A stretch of 64,000 bases of DNA, taken from positions 620,001-684,000 of the forward strand of contig NZ_JAIVAP010000001.1 of assembly GCF_020171945.1 (NCBI RefSeq), read 5' to 3'. Numbering within the stretch: position 1 is the stretch's first letter; every line of letters begins with the position of its first letter. The notes below the pieces were generated by a model. It was not told the DNA's origin, made no database searches, and saw only the letters and a program-made list of their open reading frames with translations. This document shows, one piece after another, positions 17,335 through 25,328 of this stretch. A program made the translations under genes and the position numbers. Source of the stretch: Bacillus infantis. GTDB lineage: Bacteria > Bacillota > Bacilli > Bacillales > Cytobacillaceae.

Positions 17335-18696
17335 TTATACCCCTTCTGATGGAGCAAATTTTTTCTTCTGGATATAAATCAGCCTGGCTGACAGACAGAT
17401 GCCTGCTGCCAATAGACCGGCGGTAAGCCCGATCCAATATCCCGGGGCACCAAGACTGGTATAATGTGCCAGCCCATATCCAAGAGGCAGGCAGATCAGC
17501 CAGTAGGCAATAAGCGTAATGATGAACGCAAGATTAACATCCTTATAGCCCCTTAAAGCAGCCTGGGCAGTTGCCTGGATGGCATCTGAAATCTGGAAGA
17601 ACAAAGCATAAATAAGGAAATGTGCCGTCAGGGAAATCACTGCCGCATCATTGGAGTAAAAGCCTGCAACCTGGTAACGGAACAGGACAACGAGAAGGCC
17701 AGTGACAAGGGCAATGGCAATGGACAAGTAGATTCCGATCCAGCTGTATGCCTTCGCATCCCTATTCCTCTTAGCCCCCACCTCATAGCCGACCAGCACA
17801 GTCTGAGCCATCGAAATGCTGATTGGAATCATATAAAGGAAGGAAACGATATTAAGTGCCGACTGATAGGAAGCAAGCGTCTCCACGCTGAAACGGCTTA
17901 ACAAAATTGTCACAACCGCAAACATGCTCGTTTCAAAAAAGATCGACAAACCCATCGGGACACCGATTTTTAAAATTTCCTTGCATTGGGACCATGAGAA
18001 GTCTCCCATATTAGAAAACACCTTAAACACCGCAAATGGCTGCTGTGTTCTGATGATGAAGATCGTCAGGGAAAGGATTACCCAATAGGTGGCAGCAGTA
18101 GCATAGCCTCCCCCTGCCCCGCCAAGCTCCGGAAAGCCCCAATAACCAAAGATCAGGACAAAATTCAGGAAGAAGTTAACAGGAAGTGCACACAGCAGAA
18201 TCACCATGACAACCCGCGTTTTACCTAGAGCATAAATAAAAGACCGAAGGACATTGAACAGAAATAGCGGGATAATCCCAAAGCTCAATCCAATCAGATA
18301 TCCTCTTGCAGTCTGTTCAACACCTCTCTCTAAATCCATTCTATCCAAGATTGGGCCTATCAGGAAAAAACCGGCCGCAATGACAGCCAGTGCAATCATG
18401 ACGGCAAGATACATGCCATTCTTGACAACTGACGCAACTTCTCCCTGCTTTTTCTCCCCAAACCGCTGAGCCGCGATCGGCGAAACAGCCAGGAGAATTC
18501 CGCTCAGCCCTGTAAAAACAGGATTCCAAATCGATGACCCGATAGCCACCCCTGCAAGATCGGAAGCACTGTATTTGCCTGACATAATGGTATTAAAGAA
18601 AACCATTGAAAACATCCCAAGCTGGGTAATCAGGATGGGGATCAATAAAATTAAGATTTGCCTGATTTTTTCTTTTACTGTAAAAGTCTGATTCAT
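17335..18696 (-). CDS. MATE family multidrug efflux transporter
   Basis: 453 aa with 12 predicted TM helices in two homologous halves, a MATE hallmark. The first helix region (LLIPILITQLGMFSMVFFNTIMSGKYSASDLAGVAIG) matches NorM/MdtK-type transporters. Such proteins export cationic drugs in exchange for Na+ or H+. Monocistronic. Substrate range cannot be judged. Confidence 0.93.
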   Translation of the reverse strand: MNQTFTVKEKIRQILILLIPILITQLGMFSMVFFNTIMSGKYSASDLAGVAIGSSIWNPVFTGLSGILLAVSPIAAQRFGEKKQGEVASVVKNGMYLAVMIALAVIAAGFFLIGPILDRMDLERGVEQTARGYLIGLSFGIIPLFLFNVLRSFIYALGKTRVVMVILLCALPVNFFLNFVLIFGYWGFPELGGAGGGYATAATYWVILSLTIFIIRTQQPFAVFKVFSNMGDFSWSQCKEILKIGVPMGLSIFFETSMFAVVTILLSRFSVETLASYQSALNIVSFLYMIPISISMAQTVLVGYEVGAKRNRDAKAYSWIGIYLSIAIALVTGLLVVLFRYQVAGFYSNDAAVISLTAHFLIYALFFQISDAIQATAQAALRGYKDVNLAFIITLIAYWLICLPLGYGLAHYTSLGAPGYWIGLTAGLLAAGICLSARLIYIQKKKFAPSEGV

Positions 18697-18867
18697 GATG
18701 GTACTCCTTGGGAATGAAAGTCACAAGGATAATTATAAGCCAAACAAAGCATCAGCGGGCGGAAAAAATGTAATTGTTAGAAAATCTCCTGAAAAGATGG
18801 GCAGGCTGCTGCTGTATTAGCTTTTAACCCGTGTCTAAATAGCTCTTGCCAATCAATTTTAGAAGCC

Positions 18868-19000
18868 TGTTGGCTGAAGTGGAAGGCAAGCAGGCTCCTG
18901 CGGGAAGCAGCGGCAGGGCTGAGAACCGCATGAGCGAAGAGAAGAGGAGGCTCAGCGCCGCCCCGAGGAAAGCGAAGTGCCTGGAACGGAAATCAGCTGC
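18868..19000. repeat. Bacillaceae GC-rich intergenic repeat
   Basis: A GC-rich block in AT-rich surroundings, starting GCTGAAGTGGAAGGC and ending GTGCCTGGAACGGAAATCAG, with GGAGGCTCAGCGCCGCCCC in the middle. I recognise this wording as an intergenic element scattered through many Bacillus and Geobacillus genomes. The small + frame across it (18846-19043) is not a gene. Function unknown; probably a mobile or structured element. Confidence 0.7.
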
Positions 19001-19013
19001 CCCATTTATAAAC

Positions 19014-19039
19014 AAAAAAGCCTGCTGCAGCAGGCTTTT
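19014..19039 (-). terminator. Terminator of the small membrane-protein pair
   Basis: Perfect palindromic stem AAAAGCCTGCTG / CAGCAGGCTTTT directly after the stop at 19040 on the minus strand; T-run on both strands. Confidence 0.8.
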
Positions 19040-19200
19040 CTAATGACTGTTCCTATTCTCAAAATAAATCCATGAATAATAGATGGCCCACAAGATCAAT
19101 ATCGGCAAAATAGCATAGCTGCCGAAAGGAGGGTACAAGAGCATCCTATTCCTGCAAGCAGTGCCCATGGGGCTAATAGTAAATATCTCTTCCAATGCAT
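19040..19200 (-). pseudogene. Small membrane protein with a one-base frameshift
   Basis: An excellent ribosome site (GGAGGG, 7 nt spacing) precedes ATG 19200, which reads MHWKRYLLLAPWALLAGIG and then leaves frame. The adjacent frame, from about 19144, continues as MLLYPPFGSYAILP and a TM helix to FENRNSH. Adding one base near 19142-19146 gives a coherent 53-aa two-TM protein. The second frame alone (34 aa) could also be translated. It follows the 19216-19479 gene by 15 nt in the same direction. Confidence 0.6.
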
Positions 19201-19215
19201 CTGGCTTCCCTCCTG

Positions 19216-19479
19216 CTAATTCCCTGTTCCAGCCGGCTTAAGATATTTTGTGAAGTAGGCTCCGGCCAGCAGCAGAATCAAGGTCATCATCCAGTTAAAA
19301 ATCCCGAGCCAGCCCATCCAGTACGAAATAAGATTGACTATGGCAATCAGGAAGAAACAGATGGAGGTCAAGGCGCTTTTGTAGCCGGTAACACCTGCTT
19401 CTTTTCTTTTTTTAATTAAAATGGATATAGAAACAGGCAGACTAATAAAGAATATAATAGTCAGCAGGATCGGAATCAT
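19216..19479 (-). CDS. Small membrane protein, 87 aa
   Basis: Three hydrophobic helices (residues 2-22, 33-55, 60-78) with a basic loop (KKRKEAG). Start ATG 19479 has AGAGGAGG a few bases upstream. No family recognised. Co-directional with the small frameshifted membrane protein downstream and possibly the TPP-controlled operon upstream (75 nt away), though a link to the latter is not supported by anything else. Confidence 0.7.
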   Translation of the reverse strand: MIPILLTIIFFISLPVSISILIKKRKEAGVTGYKSALTSICFFLIAIVNLISYWMGWLGIFNWMMTLILLLAGAYFTKYLKPAGTGN

Positions 19480-19554
19480 AGATATCCTCCTCTTTCTAAC
19501 AAAATGCTGTTTTTCTGTGCTATAACTATTATACGGATCAGCCCGGAAAAGGTT

Positions 19555-20325
19555 TCATCCGCCCATGACCAGGCCGCCATCAACATACAGACATTGCCCT
19601 GTAACAAAGCTTGAGAGCGGTGATGCGAAATATAGGACAGCATCTGCTATATCCTCCGGGGCTGCGAGGCGCTGCATCGGAGTGAGTTCGATGATGCTGT
19701 TCCTTACATCCTCCTTTGTTCCAGTGCTCGAATCCGTCGGATAGGTCAGCCCTGGAGCAACTGCATTCACTGTAATTCCAAAACAGCCAAGCTCCTTTGC
19801 AAGATTCCTGGTAAACCCAAGCAAGCCTGACTTAGCGGTTGTATAATCATGATAGGGAATCACAGGAAAACTCACTAGGTTGCTCACAATATTTACAATA
19901 CTGCCGCTCATCTGCTCCTTCATGCAGGGAATGGCTGCCCTGCATACATTGTAGGCGCCGCGGACGCTCCCTTCCCACTGGCGATTGTATTCGTCCCACT
20001 CAAGCTCCCAGGCTGCCATTCGTTCTTTAGGATTAAAAGAATAATGGCTTAAGGCATTATTAATGACTGCATCGATGCCTCCATAATTCTCTATAATTTC
20101 AATCATCATACGGTTGACCTGCTGCGGATCAGTCACATCTGCCTGCATGGCAGCAGCCTGGCCGCCCGACTCCCTTATTTCCTTAGCGGCCGACTCGGCG
20201 GCCTCCCGGCTGGAAAGATAATTAAGAATGACTAGAGCTCCCTCAGAACCCATCTTCCTGGCAATCGCCATGCCGATTCCCCTGCTCGCACCGGTAACAA
20301 GGACCACTTTGTTTTTAACAAGCAC
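19555..20325 (-). CDS. Short-chain dehydrogenase/reductase (FabG-like), last gene of the TPP operon
   Basis: 256-aa classical SDR. NAD(P)-binding motif TGASRGIG (residues 11-18), NNAL in place of NNAG, catalytic Ser in IVSNLVS (about 145), and Tyr-x3-Lys in YHDYTTAKSG (about 158-163). The C-terminus SSFVTGQCLYVDGG is FabG-like. It begins 14 nt after the LuxC-like gene. Beside an acyl-activating and an acyl-reducing protein, the economical role is to reduce the resulting aldehyde to an alcohol with NAD(P)H (inference). Could be miscalled as fabG; it is not in a fatty-acid synthesis cluster. Confidence 0.92.
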   Translation of the reverse strand: MLVKNKVVLVTGASRGIGMAIARKMGSEGALVILNYLSSREAAESAAKEIRESGGQAAAMQADVTDPQQVNRMMIEIIENYGGIDAVINNALSHYSFNPKERMAAWELEWDEYNRQWEGSVRGAYNVCRAAIPCMKEQMSGSIVNIVSNLVSFPVIPYHDYTTAKSGLLGFTRNLAKELGCFGITVNAVAPGLTYPTDSSTGTKEDVRNSIIELTPMQRLAAPEDIADAVLYFASPLSSFVTGQCLYVDGGLVMGG

Positions 20326-20339
20326 GATTTTCCCTCCTC

Positions 20340-21794
20340 CTATTCAACATCAGGATCATAGCGTTCCATATCTTCTTCCGCATTTCTTTCAATATCTATG
20401 ACTCTTGCAAGAGTCAGCAGATTGAAGCTGCCGTCATGATGCCAGCCCGGCTTGGCCCTGTTCATCTCGCCGACCGGGCAGATTCTGCTGATTCCGGCAT
20501 CACCGAGTTTGGCGCTAATATCCATCAGCCTATCAGGCAGGACCGCCAGCCCGCATGACTGCATATACTTTTTATAGGGCTTAAGCCATCCAATGCATCC
20601 TTCTAGTTCCGTGACAGAAAAAATATGGACAAACCGATTCAGAGGAGATGCTTCAAAGCCGCTTTCCTTATGGAAAACCACTGTCCAGTCTGTATTCATC
20701 CCGCTTTTAAAAACAGCGGTGCTGCTGCCTTTCAGTTTTTCCAGTTCATATCTCCCCCTTGTTCTTTGGATGGAAAGATGCTCTTCTTCTGACAGAGCCG
20801 ACCTGCGCCTCTTCTTTTCATACCTGGCGAGCTCAGCGGAAAGCAGCTGGGCGAAACGCCTTGGATCAACTGTACCTCCTTCTTCTATGTAAACGGATTG
20901 CGGAGACAGGCAGCCCTGCTGATCATAGATGCAGATATCCTCTGCAAGCCTGCGGGCTGTCCTGCTATAAAGATCTGGAGTCAGTGCTTCTTTTCCAATC
21001 ATGCTGATGCTGATTTTATGGCCGTAAGCAAGAAGGCGCTGACCGTCCGGAAGCCTCTGTTTTATGCTATTTACTGTCTTGTCTGATCCATATACAATAA
21101 CGGCTTCGGCTGATTCAAGAGCGGGCGCTTCCAGCTCGGAGTTTCCCCCAGGCCAAGGAAGAATCGCCGTGGATTCTGCAAGATTTTCATCTATTTCTGC
21201 CAGGGACTTCAGAAATAACACCGGCAGGAAAGGCTCAGAAAAAGAAGTTTTTCCAAGATGGGCAGATTTCATAAGGAACCCCATAATCAGGCTCCATAGC
21301 TGGACACCCGGAACATTGCCGGAAAACACATGAAAAATCAGGTCCGGGCCGTAAGCTTTGCTCAGCCCTCCTGACTTTCTTGGCCTGAATTCGTCCAGCA
21401 TCTCCGGAGAATCAAATTCTTCTTCCAGGAAGCGCAATAGCTCTTTTTTCCGGAAGGTTCTCATATACCTTTTCAGCTCCAGCCGGATCATTTCACTGTC
21501 ATAGCCCGTAACGGCAGGAAGGAGCTTTTCCGCCAGCTTTCTCAGATGATAATCAGGATCCAGCCATAGCTGGACCGCTGCATCAATTTTGCTGACAATG
21601 CTTGCAACCGGCAAATCTTTGAGGTATTGACTGCGCTTTTCCAGAACAGCATCAATTACTTTTACCATTTCCTCACCGCTGAATTCGGGATATCTGAGGG
21701 AGAGCGTATCTCCTTCCAGCTTATAAATCTTTTCTTTTACAATAGTTGGCTTGATTGATGCCGGCAAATGAAAAATATCGACTGTTTCCGCCAC
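20340..21794 (-). CDS. LuxC-like acyl-CoA/acyl-protein reductase
   Basis: 484-aa aldehyde-dehydrogenase-fold protein of the LuxC family (PF05893). Family signs are FHVFSGNVPGVQLWSL, AVIVYGSDKT, and the catalytic Cys in DICIYDQQGCLSPQ (about residue 293). In luminous bacteria LuxC takes an acyl group from LuxE and reduces it to the aldehyde with NADPH. GTG 21794 is chosen as start: it lies 1 nt after the LuxE stop with AAGGGTGG before it, whereas TTG 21833 would overlap LuxE by 38 nt. No luxAB or luxD is near. Part of the riboswitch-led thiW operon. Confidence 0.9.
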   Translation of the reverse strand: MAETVDIFHLPASIKPTIVKEKIYKLEGDTLSLRYPEFSGEEMVKVIDAVLEKRSQYLKDLPVASIVSKIDAAVQLWLDPDYHLRKLAEKLLPAVTGYDSEMIRLELKRYMRTFRKKELLRFLEEEFDSPEMLDEFRPRKSGGLSKAYGPDLIFHVFSGNVPGVQLWSLIMGFLMKSAHLGKTSFSEPFLPVLFLKSLAEIDENLAESTAILPWPGGNSELEAPALESAEAVIVYGSDKTVNSIKQRLPDGQRLLAYGHKISISMIGKEALTPDLYSRTARRLAEDICIYDQQGCLSPQSVYIEEGGTVDPRRFAQLLSAELARYEKKRRRSALSEEEHLSIQRTRGRYELEKLKGSSTAVFKSGMNTDWTVVFHKESGFEASPLNRFVHIFSVTELEGCIGWLKPYKKYMQSCGLAVLPDRLMDISAKLGDAGISRICPVGEMNRAKPGWHHDGSFNLLTLARVIDIERNAEEDMERYDPDVE

Positions 21795-21795
21795 T

Positions 21796-22899
21796 TTACC
21801 GGCCACCCTTGGAAAGAAGCTGGTCTGCTGCAATGGAACAGCCTCTTGCTTCGGAACCCTTTACTCTGCCGAGCAGCTTGAAACCATACCCCGTTTTTAA
21901 TCCTAGATCTTCCGTCAGGACAGCCATGCATGAATTCCAGTTGGCCAGGTCATAGTGTGCAAGCACTCCCGCCTCTCCTTCTTTTACCGGTTCCAAAGTG
22001 CCTGGGTGGAGTATTCTCGTCTTCAGCCAGCCTGGCCCGCTCTTATCGGTGATTGCCGGTTTCCCCAAATGCCTGGAAAGAATCGTCTGGTCATAAATCT
22101 GCGAGCTGAGCTCCGTCATGCCGTACATATTGATTTGCATATCCCTTTCTATTCCAAAGAAACGTTCATACAGATCTGTCATTTCTTCCGGGATTATTTC
22201 CCTTGCCTGGCCTTTGAACCCGCCAGTATCAAATATTCTGCTTCCCTCAGCCAGAAGGAGAGACTGATCCATTTCTTTCAGATAATCCAAGAAGTGAACA
22301 AAAGCAAATGTCGCCCCCATAATCAGGACAGGCTCTCCCCTTTCTGCCATCCGGCCGAGCGATTCTGCTGCTCCTTGAAAGTCGAGGGACTCTCCATTGT
22401 GGAAAAAGCGGCTGTACTCATTGCCATAATAAAAGACAGCATTGGTAAGGTAGCGGGAGAGAGAAGAGTTTTTGTTATACTCGTCTGATGGAGACAGGAC
22501 AAAAATGGCTATCTTTTCGCGGTCAGGCAGTACAAACTTTTTGAAAGGGCCCTTCATAGAGAGGTCCCACAAGGATAAATCAGGGTGAAAATTTTTCCCC
22601 TTAGCATCAGGATTGGTCGTCCCGCTGGTCATAAAGACTGCTTCCGCCTCTCCAGGGGGTTCGCAGGTTAATGTCAATTCTTTAAAACCCTGAACCGGCA
22701 TAGGGGGAATCTCTTCCCATGTGTGCACAGCAATGGGAGTCTTCCTCTGCTCCTGGCAGAATTTTTTATAGAATACGTTATTCTCATACTGATAGCGGAA
22801 AATCTTAAGCGCCAGCCTGCCAAAGGCATCAGCAGAATCATTCCCCCCTTCGATAAAATCTTTAATTTCCGCTATCAAACTGATCGATTCTTCTTTCAT
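21796..22899 (-). CDS. LuxE-like acyl-protein synthetase
   Basis: 367-aa ANL-superfamily adenylating enzyme of the LuxE type (PF04443). It has the loop MTSGTTNPDAKG, GGFKGQAREI, and INMYGMTELSSQIYD. Near the C-terminus RGCSIAADQL (Cys 354) matches the acyl-accepting cysteine of LuxE. LuxE activates a free carboxylic acid with ATP, holds it as a thioester, and passes it to LuxC. Start ATG 22899 overlaps the permease gene by 38 nt, with GGAGCGG 9 nt upstream. Its presence means that the operon's substrate is a carboxylic acid, by family knowledge. Confidence 0.9.
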   Translation of the reverse strand: MKEESISLIAEIKDFIEGGNDSADAFGRLALKIFRYQYENNVFYKKFCQEQRKTPIAVHTWEEIPPMPVQGFKELTLTCEPPGEAEAVFMTSGTTNPDAKGKNFHPDLSLWDLSMKGPFKKFVLPDREKIAIFVLSPSDEYNKNSSLSRYLTNAVFYYGNEYSRFFHNGESLDFQGAAESLGRMAERGEPVLIMGATFAFVHFLDYLKEMDQSLLLAEGSRIFDTGGFKGQAREIIPEEMTDLYERFFGIERDMQINMYGMTELSSQIYDQTILSRHLGKPAITDKSGPGWLKTRILHPGTLEPVKEGEAGVLAHYDLANWNSCMAVLTEDLGLKTGYGFKLLGRVKGSEARGCSIAADQLLSKGGR

Positions 22900-24217
22900 T
22901 ATTTGCCGCTCCTTTTTTAAATAGATTAGGGAGGCTTACTAAAGCCAGCTGCAGAATGATGCTCGTGAATGCTCCTATCAAGATGCTGTTTGTCAGGAAT
23001 GTCCCTGCTATCCCTGCTGCATTCACAGCATATGCCGGCAGTGAGATGGCCAGCAGCATGGAAAGCCCGACAATCATATAATTGATTTGAGTGGCTTCCG
23101 CCTTCGCCAGGATCGAAATCCCTGTGAACACAAGTGTAGCGGCAGCAGGAAGAAAGATTCCGCCGACAACAGGGGCAGGCGTCAGAGCAAGGAGTGCGCC
23201 TGCTTTAGGCACGAGCCCGAGCACCAGGAAAATGACAGCTGCAGCCATGACCGGGTATCTTGAGCCCACTCCGGTCAAGCGGAGCAGGCCGACATTTTGG
23301 GCATAGGCAGTAGTCGGAAATCCGCCGATCAAGGCTGATACAAAAGAGCCGGCCGACTCTCCGGCAAAACCGCCGCGGATCCTTTTGGCCGTCAGCTCGG
23401 TTTTCAGCATATCAGAGGATGCCTGATAAACCCCCATTGCCTCTATAACGGCCACTAGATATGCAATGAAAAAGGTCAGGAAGGCTCCCCATTCAAAGGT
23501 AAGTCCATAGGGCAAAAAATGGGGAAGCCCGAACCAGGCACTTTCCTTTATCATAGAAAAATCAGCTTTTCCCAGCGAAAAAGCAAGAGCATCACCTGCA
23601 ATCAAAGCGATCAAAAACGAAAAAGACTTCCAGAGGCCTTTTCCAAACAAAGAAAGGCCAAGGACAATCAAAGCTGTTGTTATCGATAGCAGCAGGGTTG
23701 ATGGACTGGCAAACCCCTCATCACCTGGTGAGCCGCCTAAAAATTCATGCAGAGTGAAGCCGGCAAGTGATATCCCGACCAGGAATATGACGGTCCCGGA
23801 AATGACTGGAGTAAACAGGGCCCTCAAGCGCCCCAGCACCCCCGTAATTGATAGAAGGAACACAATTGCTGCGCTGGCCAGGATTCCCCCGGTTGCTGCT
23901 GCAAGCCCATTCGCTTTCCCTGCTGAAATCATAATGCTGTCAAATGCAGCTGACGGTCCCTGGATGATCGGGAGCCTGACCAGCTTTGTCGCCTGTATGA
24001 AGGTGACGATTCCGGCTGCAATAAAGATGCTGTTCACCATATTGGCCGATAATGCAAAGGGCAGTCCGATCATAGCTGCCACAAAAATCGGATCCAGCCA
24101 GACATTCGATACAAAAACATGCTGGAGCCCATATAAAACGGTTTTTTTCGGCGGAAGCTTTTCTTCCAATCCTATTAAAATCTCATCTTGGCCGGATTCT
24201 GTTTTTCTCTCGTCCAT
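22862..24217 (-). CDS. NCS2-family nucleobase-type permease
   Basis: 451 aa, about 12-14 TM helices, with NCS2 (xanthine/uracil permease, UraA) motifs: QHVFVSNVWLDPIFVAA at the N-terminus, QGPSAAFDSI, the acidic VAVIEAMGVYQASSDM in helix 8-9 and GGFPTTAYAQNVGLL. Members carry purines, pyrimidines or similar ring compounds with H+ or Na+. Because it lies between thiW and luxE under a TPP riboswitch, I infer that it imports a thiamine-related heterocycle, perhaps the acid acted on by LuxE/LuxC. Start ATG 24217 has GAGGAGGG before it, 12 nt after thiW. Confidence 0.92.
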   Translation of the reverse strand: MDERKTESGQDEILIGLEEKLPPKKTVLYGLQHVFVSNVWLDPIFVAAMIGLPFALSANMVNSIFIAAGIVTFIQATKLVRLPIIQGPSAAFDSIMISAGKANGLAAATGGILASAAIVFLLSITGVLGRLRALFTPVISGTVIFLVGISLAGFTLHEFLGGSPGDEGFASPSTLLLSITTALIVLGLSLFGKGLWKSFSFLIALIAGDALAFSLGKADFSMIKESAWFGLPHFLPYGLTFEWGAFLTFFIAYLVAVIEAMGVYQASSDMLKTELTAKRIRGGFAGESAGSFVSALIGGFPTTAYAQNVGLLRLTGVGSRYPVMAAAVIFLVLGLVPKAGALLALTPAPVVGGIFLPAAATLVFTGISILAKAEATQINYMIVGLSMLLAISLPAYAVNAAGIAGTFLTNSILIGAFTSIILQLALVSLPNLFKKGAANNERRIDQFDSGN

Positions 24218-24229
24218 TTTCCACCCTCC

Positions 24230-24736
24230 TCAACCTTTATTTTGAAATCCTTCAAAAATTGGCGCCCTTTTTTTCGCCAGGATAGCTAAAATGAGGATCC
24301 CCAGCAGAGCTCCGGCAATAGAACTGAAGATAAATAGCGGGATAAAGCCGAAGAGTGCAGCTTTCTGCCCCAATATCCATACAGCAATCGGATATGACAG
24401 CAGCGCCCCAATGATCCCGGTGCCGATCACTTCACCAGTGAAGGCCATCGACAGTTTTTTTGTCCTGCTGTATAGAAGAGCAGCAAGCAGGGCTCCGGCC
24501 ATGCTTCCGGGAAAAGCAAATACCGAGCCGGTTCCCATCAAATTTCTGAGCATCGAAATGCAGAACGCCTGTGCCACAGCGTAATAAGGGCCAAGCAATA
24601 CGGCTGACAGCACATTCAGCATATGCTGGACAGGAAATGCCTTTGCAAAGCCAAGCGGAATATACAGCATGCTGCCCGCCAATGTCCCGACTGCTGACAT
24701 CATTGCAGCCATCGTTAATTTCTGTGTTTTTCCCAT
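24230..24736 (-). CDS. thiW: ThiW, thiazole-precursor transporter S component
   Basis: 168-aa membrane protein with five to six TM helices matching ThiW, the substrate-binding component of an ECF transporter for the thiamine precursor hydroxyethylthiazole (family prediction supported by its regular TPP-riboswitch control). Conserved look: FAKAFPVQHMLNVLSAVLLGPYYAVAQAF and MGTGSVFAFPGSM. No ECF ATPase or EcfT gene is in the window, so it would use the shared housekeeping module. First gene of the operon thiW-NCS2-luxE-luxC-SDR. Its GGAGGG ribosome site lies in a hairpin (24745-24771). Confidence 0.93.
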   Translation of the reverse strand: MGKTQKLTMAAMMSAVGTLAGSMLYIPLGFAKAFPVQHMLNVLSAVLLGPYYAVAQAFCISMLRNLMGTGSVFAFPGSMAGALLAALLYSRTKKLSMAFTGEVIGTGIIGALLSYPIAVWILGQKAALFGFIPLFIFSSIAGALLGILILAILAKKRAPIFEGFQNKG

Positions 24737-24744
24737 AAAAAAAT

Positions 24745-24771
24745 CCCTCCATGCATGTTTTGCACTGAGGG
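24745..24771 (-). promoter_or_regulatory. Hairpin sequestering the thiW ribosome site
   Basis: On the minus strand CCCTC pairs with GAGGG of the Shine-Dalgarno sequence, with an inner TGCA/TGCA pairing, immediately before ATG 24736. It suits translational control by the adjacent TPP riboswitch. The ligand-dependent switch itself is inferred. Confidence 0.55.
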
Positions 24772-24825
24772 AAAAGAAGCTTAGGAATCACAGGCAGGCT
24801 TTTTTACAGCCAGCATAAGAAACCC

Positions 24826-24917
24826 GCACTTCCCTCCGCCGGCATGACCCGGATCAGGTATAAGGGTTAGGACCAACGGGCCCACTCTCAGCCGGACTCC
24901 TCCGGCTCCCCCAGTGC
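24826..24917 (-). promoter_or_regulatory. TPP riboswitch (thi box), proximal
   Basis: Minus strand carries the conserved CTGAGAG and ACCTGATCCGGGTCATGCCGGCG cores in proper order. P1 is GCACT (24917-24913) with AGTGC (24830-24826). It lies 90 nt upstream of thiW with no strong terminator in between, so control of translation is likelier than of transcription. Confidence 0.95.
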
Positions 24918-25110
24918 TTTATGTATTAAGTTATCTTGGATACCAGGCTGTTTTGGATTTTGGCGGACAGGCTCAGAATTTTCAAATGAACTCTTGGCCA
25001 TTTTTCTGTAAGTACAGGAATCTTTTTTCTGTTTATCGAGAAGGAATTGCTGCAAGTTCAAATTTTCTAATCAGTTAATCCTTATGAAGACGAATCGGCC
25101 ACCAATAAAA
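24918..25110 (-). other. Spacer between the two TPP riboswitches
   Basis: About 190 nt of AT-rich sequence between the distal attenuator and the proximal riboswitch. No coding frame with a ribosome site is seen, so the distal riboswitch seems to govern the same operon rather than a leader gene. A second promoter here is possible but none is clear. Confidence 0.4.
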
Positions 25111-25142
25111 AAGCCCGGTCCACTAGTGAAAGGACCAGGCTT
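25111..25142 (-). terminator. Attenuator terminator of the distal TPP riboswitch
   Basis: 11-bp stem AAGCCTGGTCC / GGACCGGGCTT (with a G-U pair) followed by TTTTTT on the minus strand, 31 nt after the distal riboswitch. Typical expression platform for TPP-induced termination. Confidence 0.9.
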
Positions 25143-25173
25143 TGCATACATAAAAAAAGTAATGTTGCTCATT

Positions 25174-25267
25174 CTACTTTCCTACGCTGGCATGATCCAG
25201 TTCAGGTCCAAAGGGTTAAAAAACAACGGTTTTCCTCTCAGCCCGCCTGTGCGGACACCCCTAGCAG
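25174..25267 (-). promoter_or_regulatory. TPP riboswitch (thi box), distal
   Basis: Minus strand has GGCTGAGAGG, then ACCTGAACTGGATCATGCC and AGCGTAGG, the standard thi-box pattern. P1 is CTGCT (25267-25263) with AGTAG (25178-25174). Followed by its own terminator, so it should act by premature termination when TPP is abundant. Confidence 0.95.
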
Positions 25268-25291
25268 TCATACAATATCCAATTAAGAATC

Positions 25292-25320
25292 ATCATAACT
25301 TTGTTCCTGTCAAAAGTAAA
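25292..25320 (-). promoter_or_regulatory. SigA-type promoter of the TPP-controlled operon
   Basis: Minus strand -35 TTTACT (25320-25315) and -10 TATGAT (25297-25292) with a 17-nt spacer; transcription would begin about 20 nt before the distal riboswitch. Confidence 0.65.
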
Positions 25321-25328
25321 GGCATTGT

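Noticed and set aside
18846-19043. 65-aa frame across the GC-rich element
   Set aside because: The element recurs in other Bacillaceae as non-coding DNA, and the frame has no ribosome site.
19555-22899. Bioluminescence (lux) operon
   Set aside because: LuxC- and LuxE-like genes are present but luxA, luxB and luxD are not, and the leader is a TPP riboswitch.
24432-24791. 119-aa minus-strand frame over the thiW start
   Set aside because: Out-of-frame reading of thiW and its leader; lacks membrane helices.
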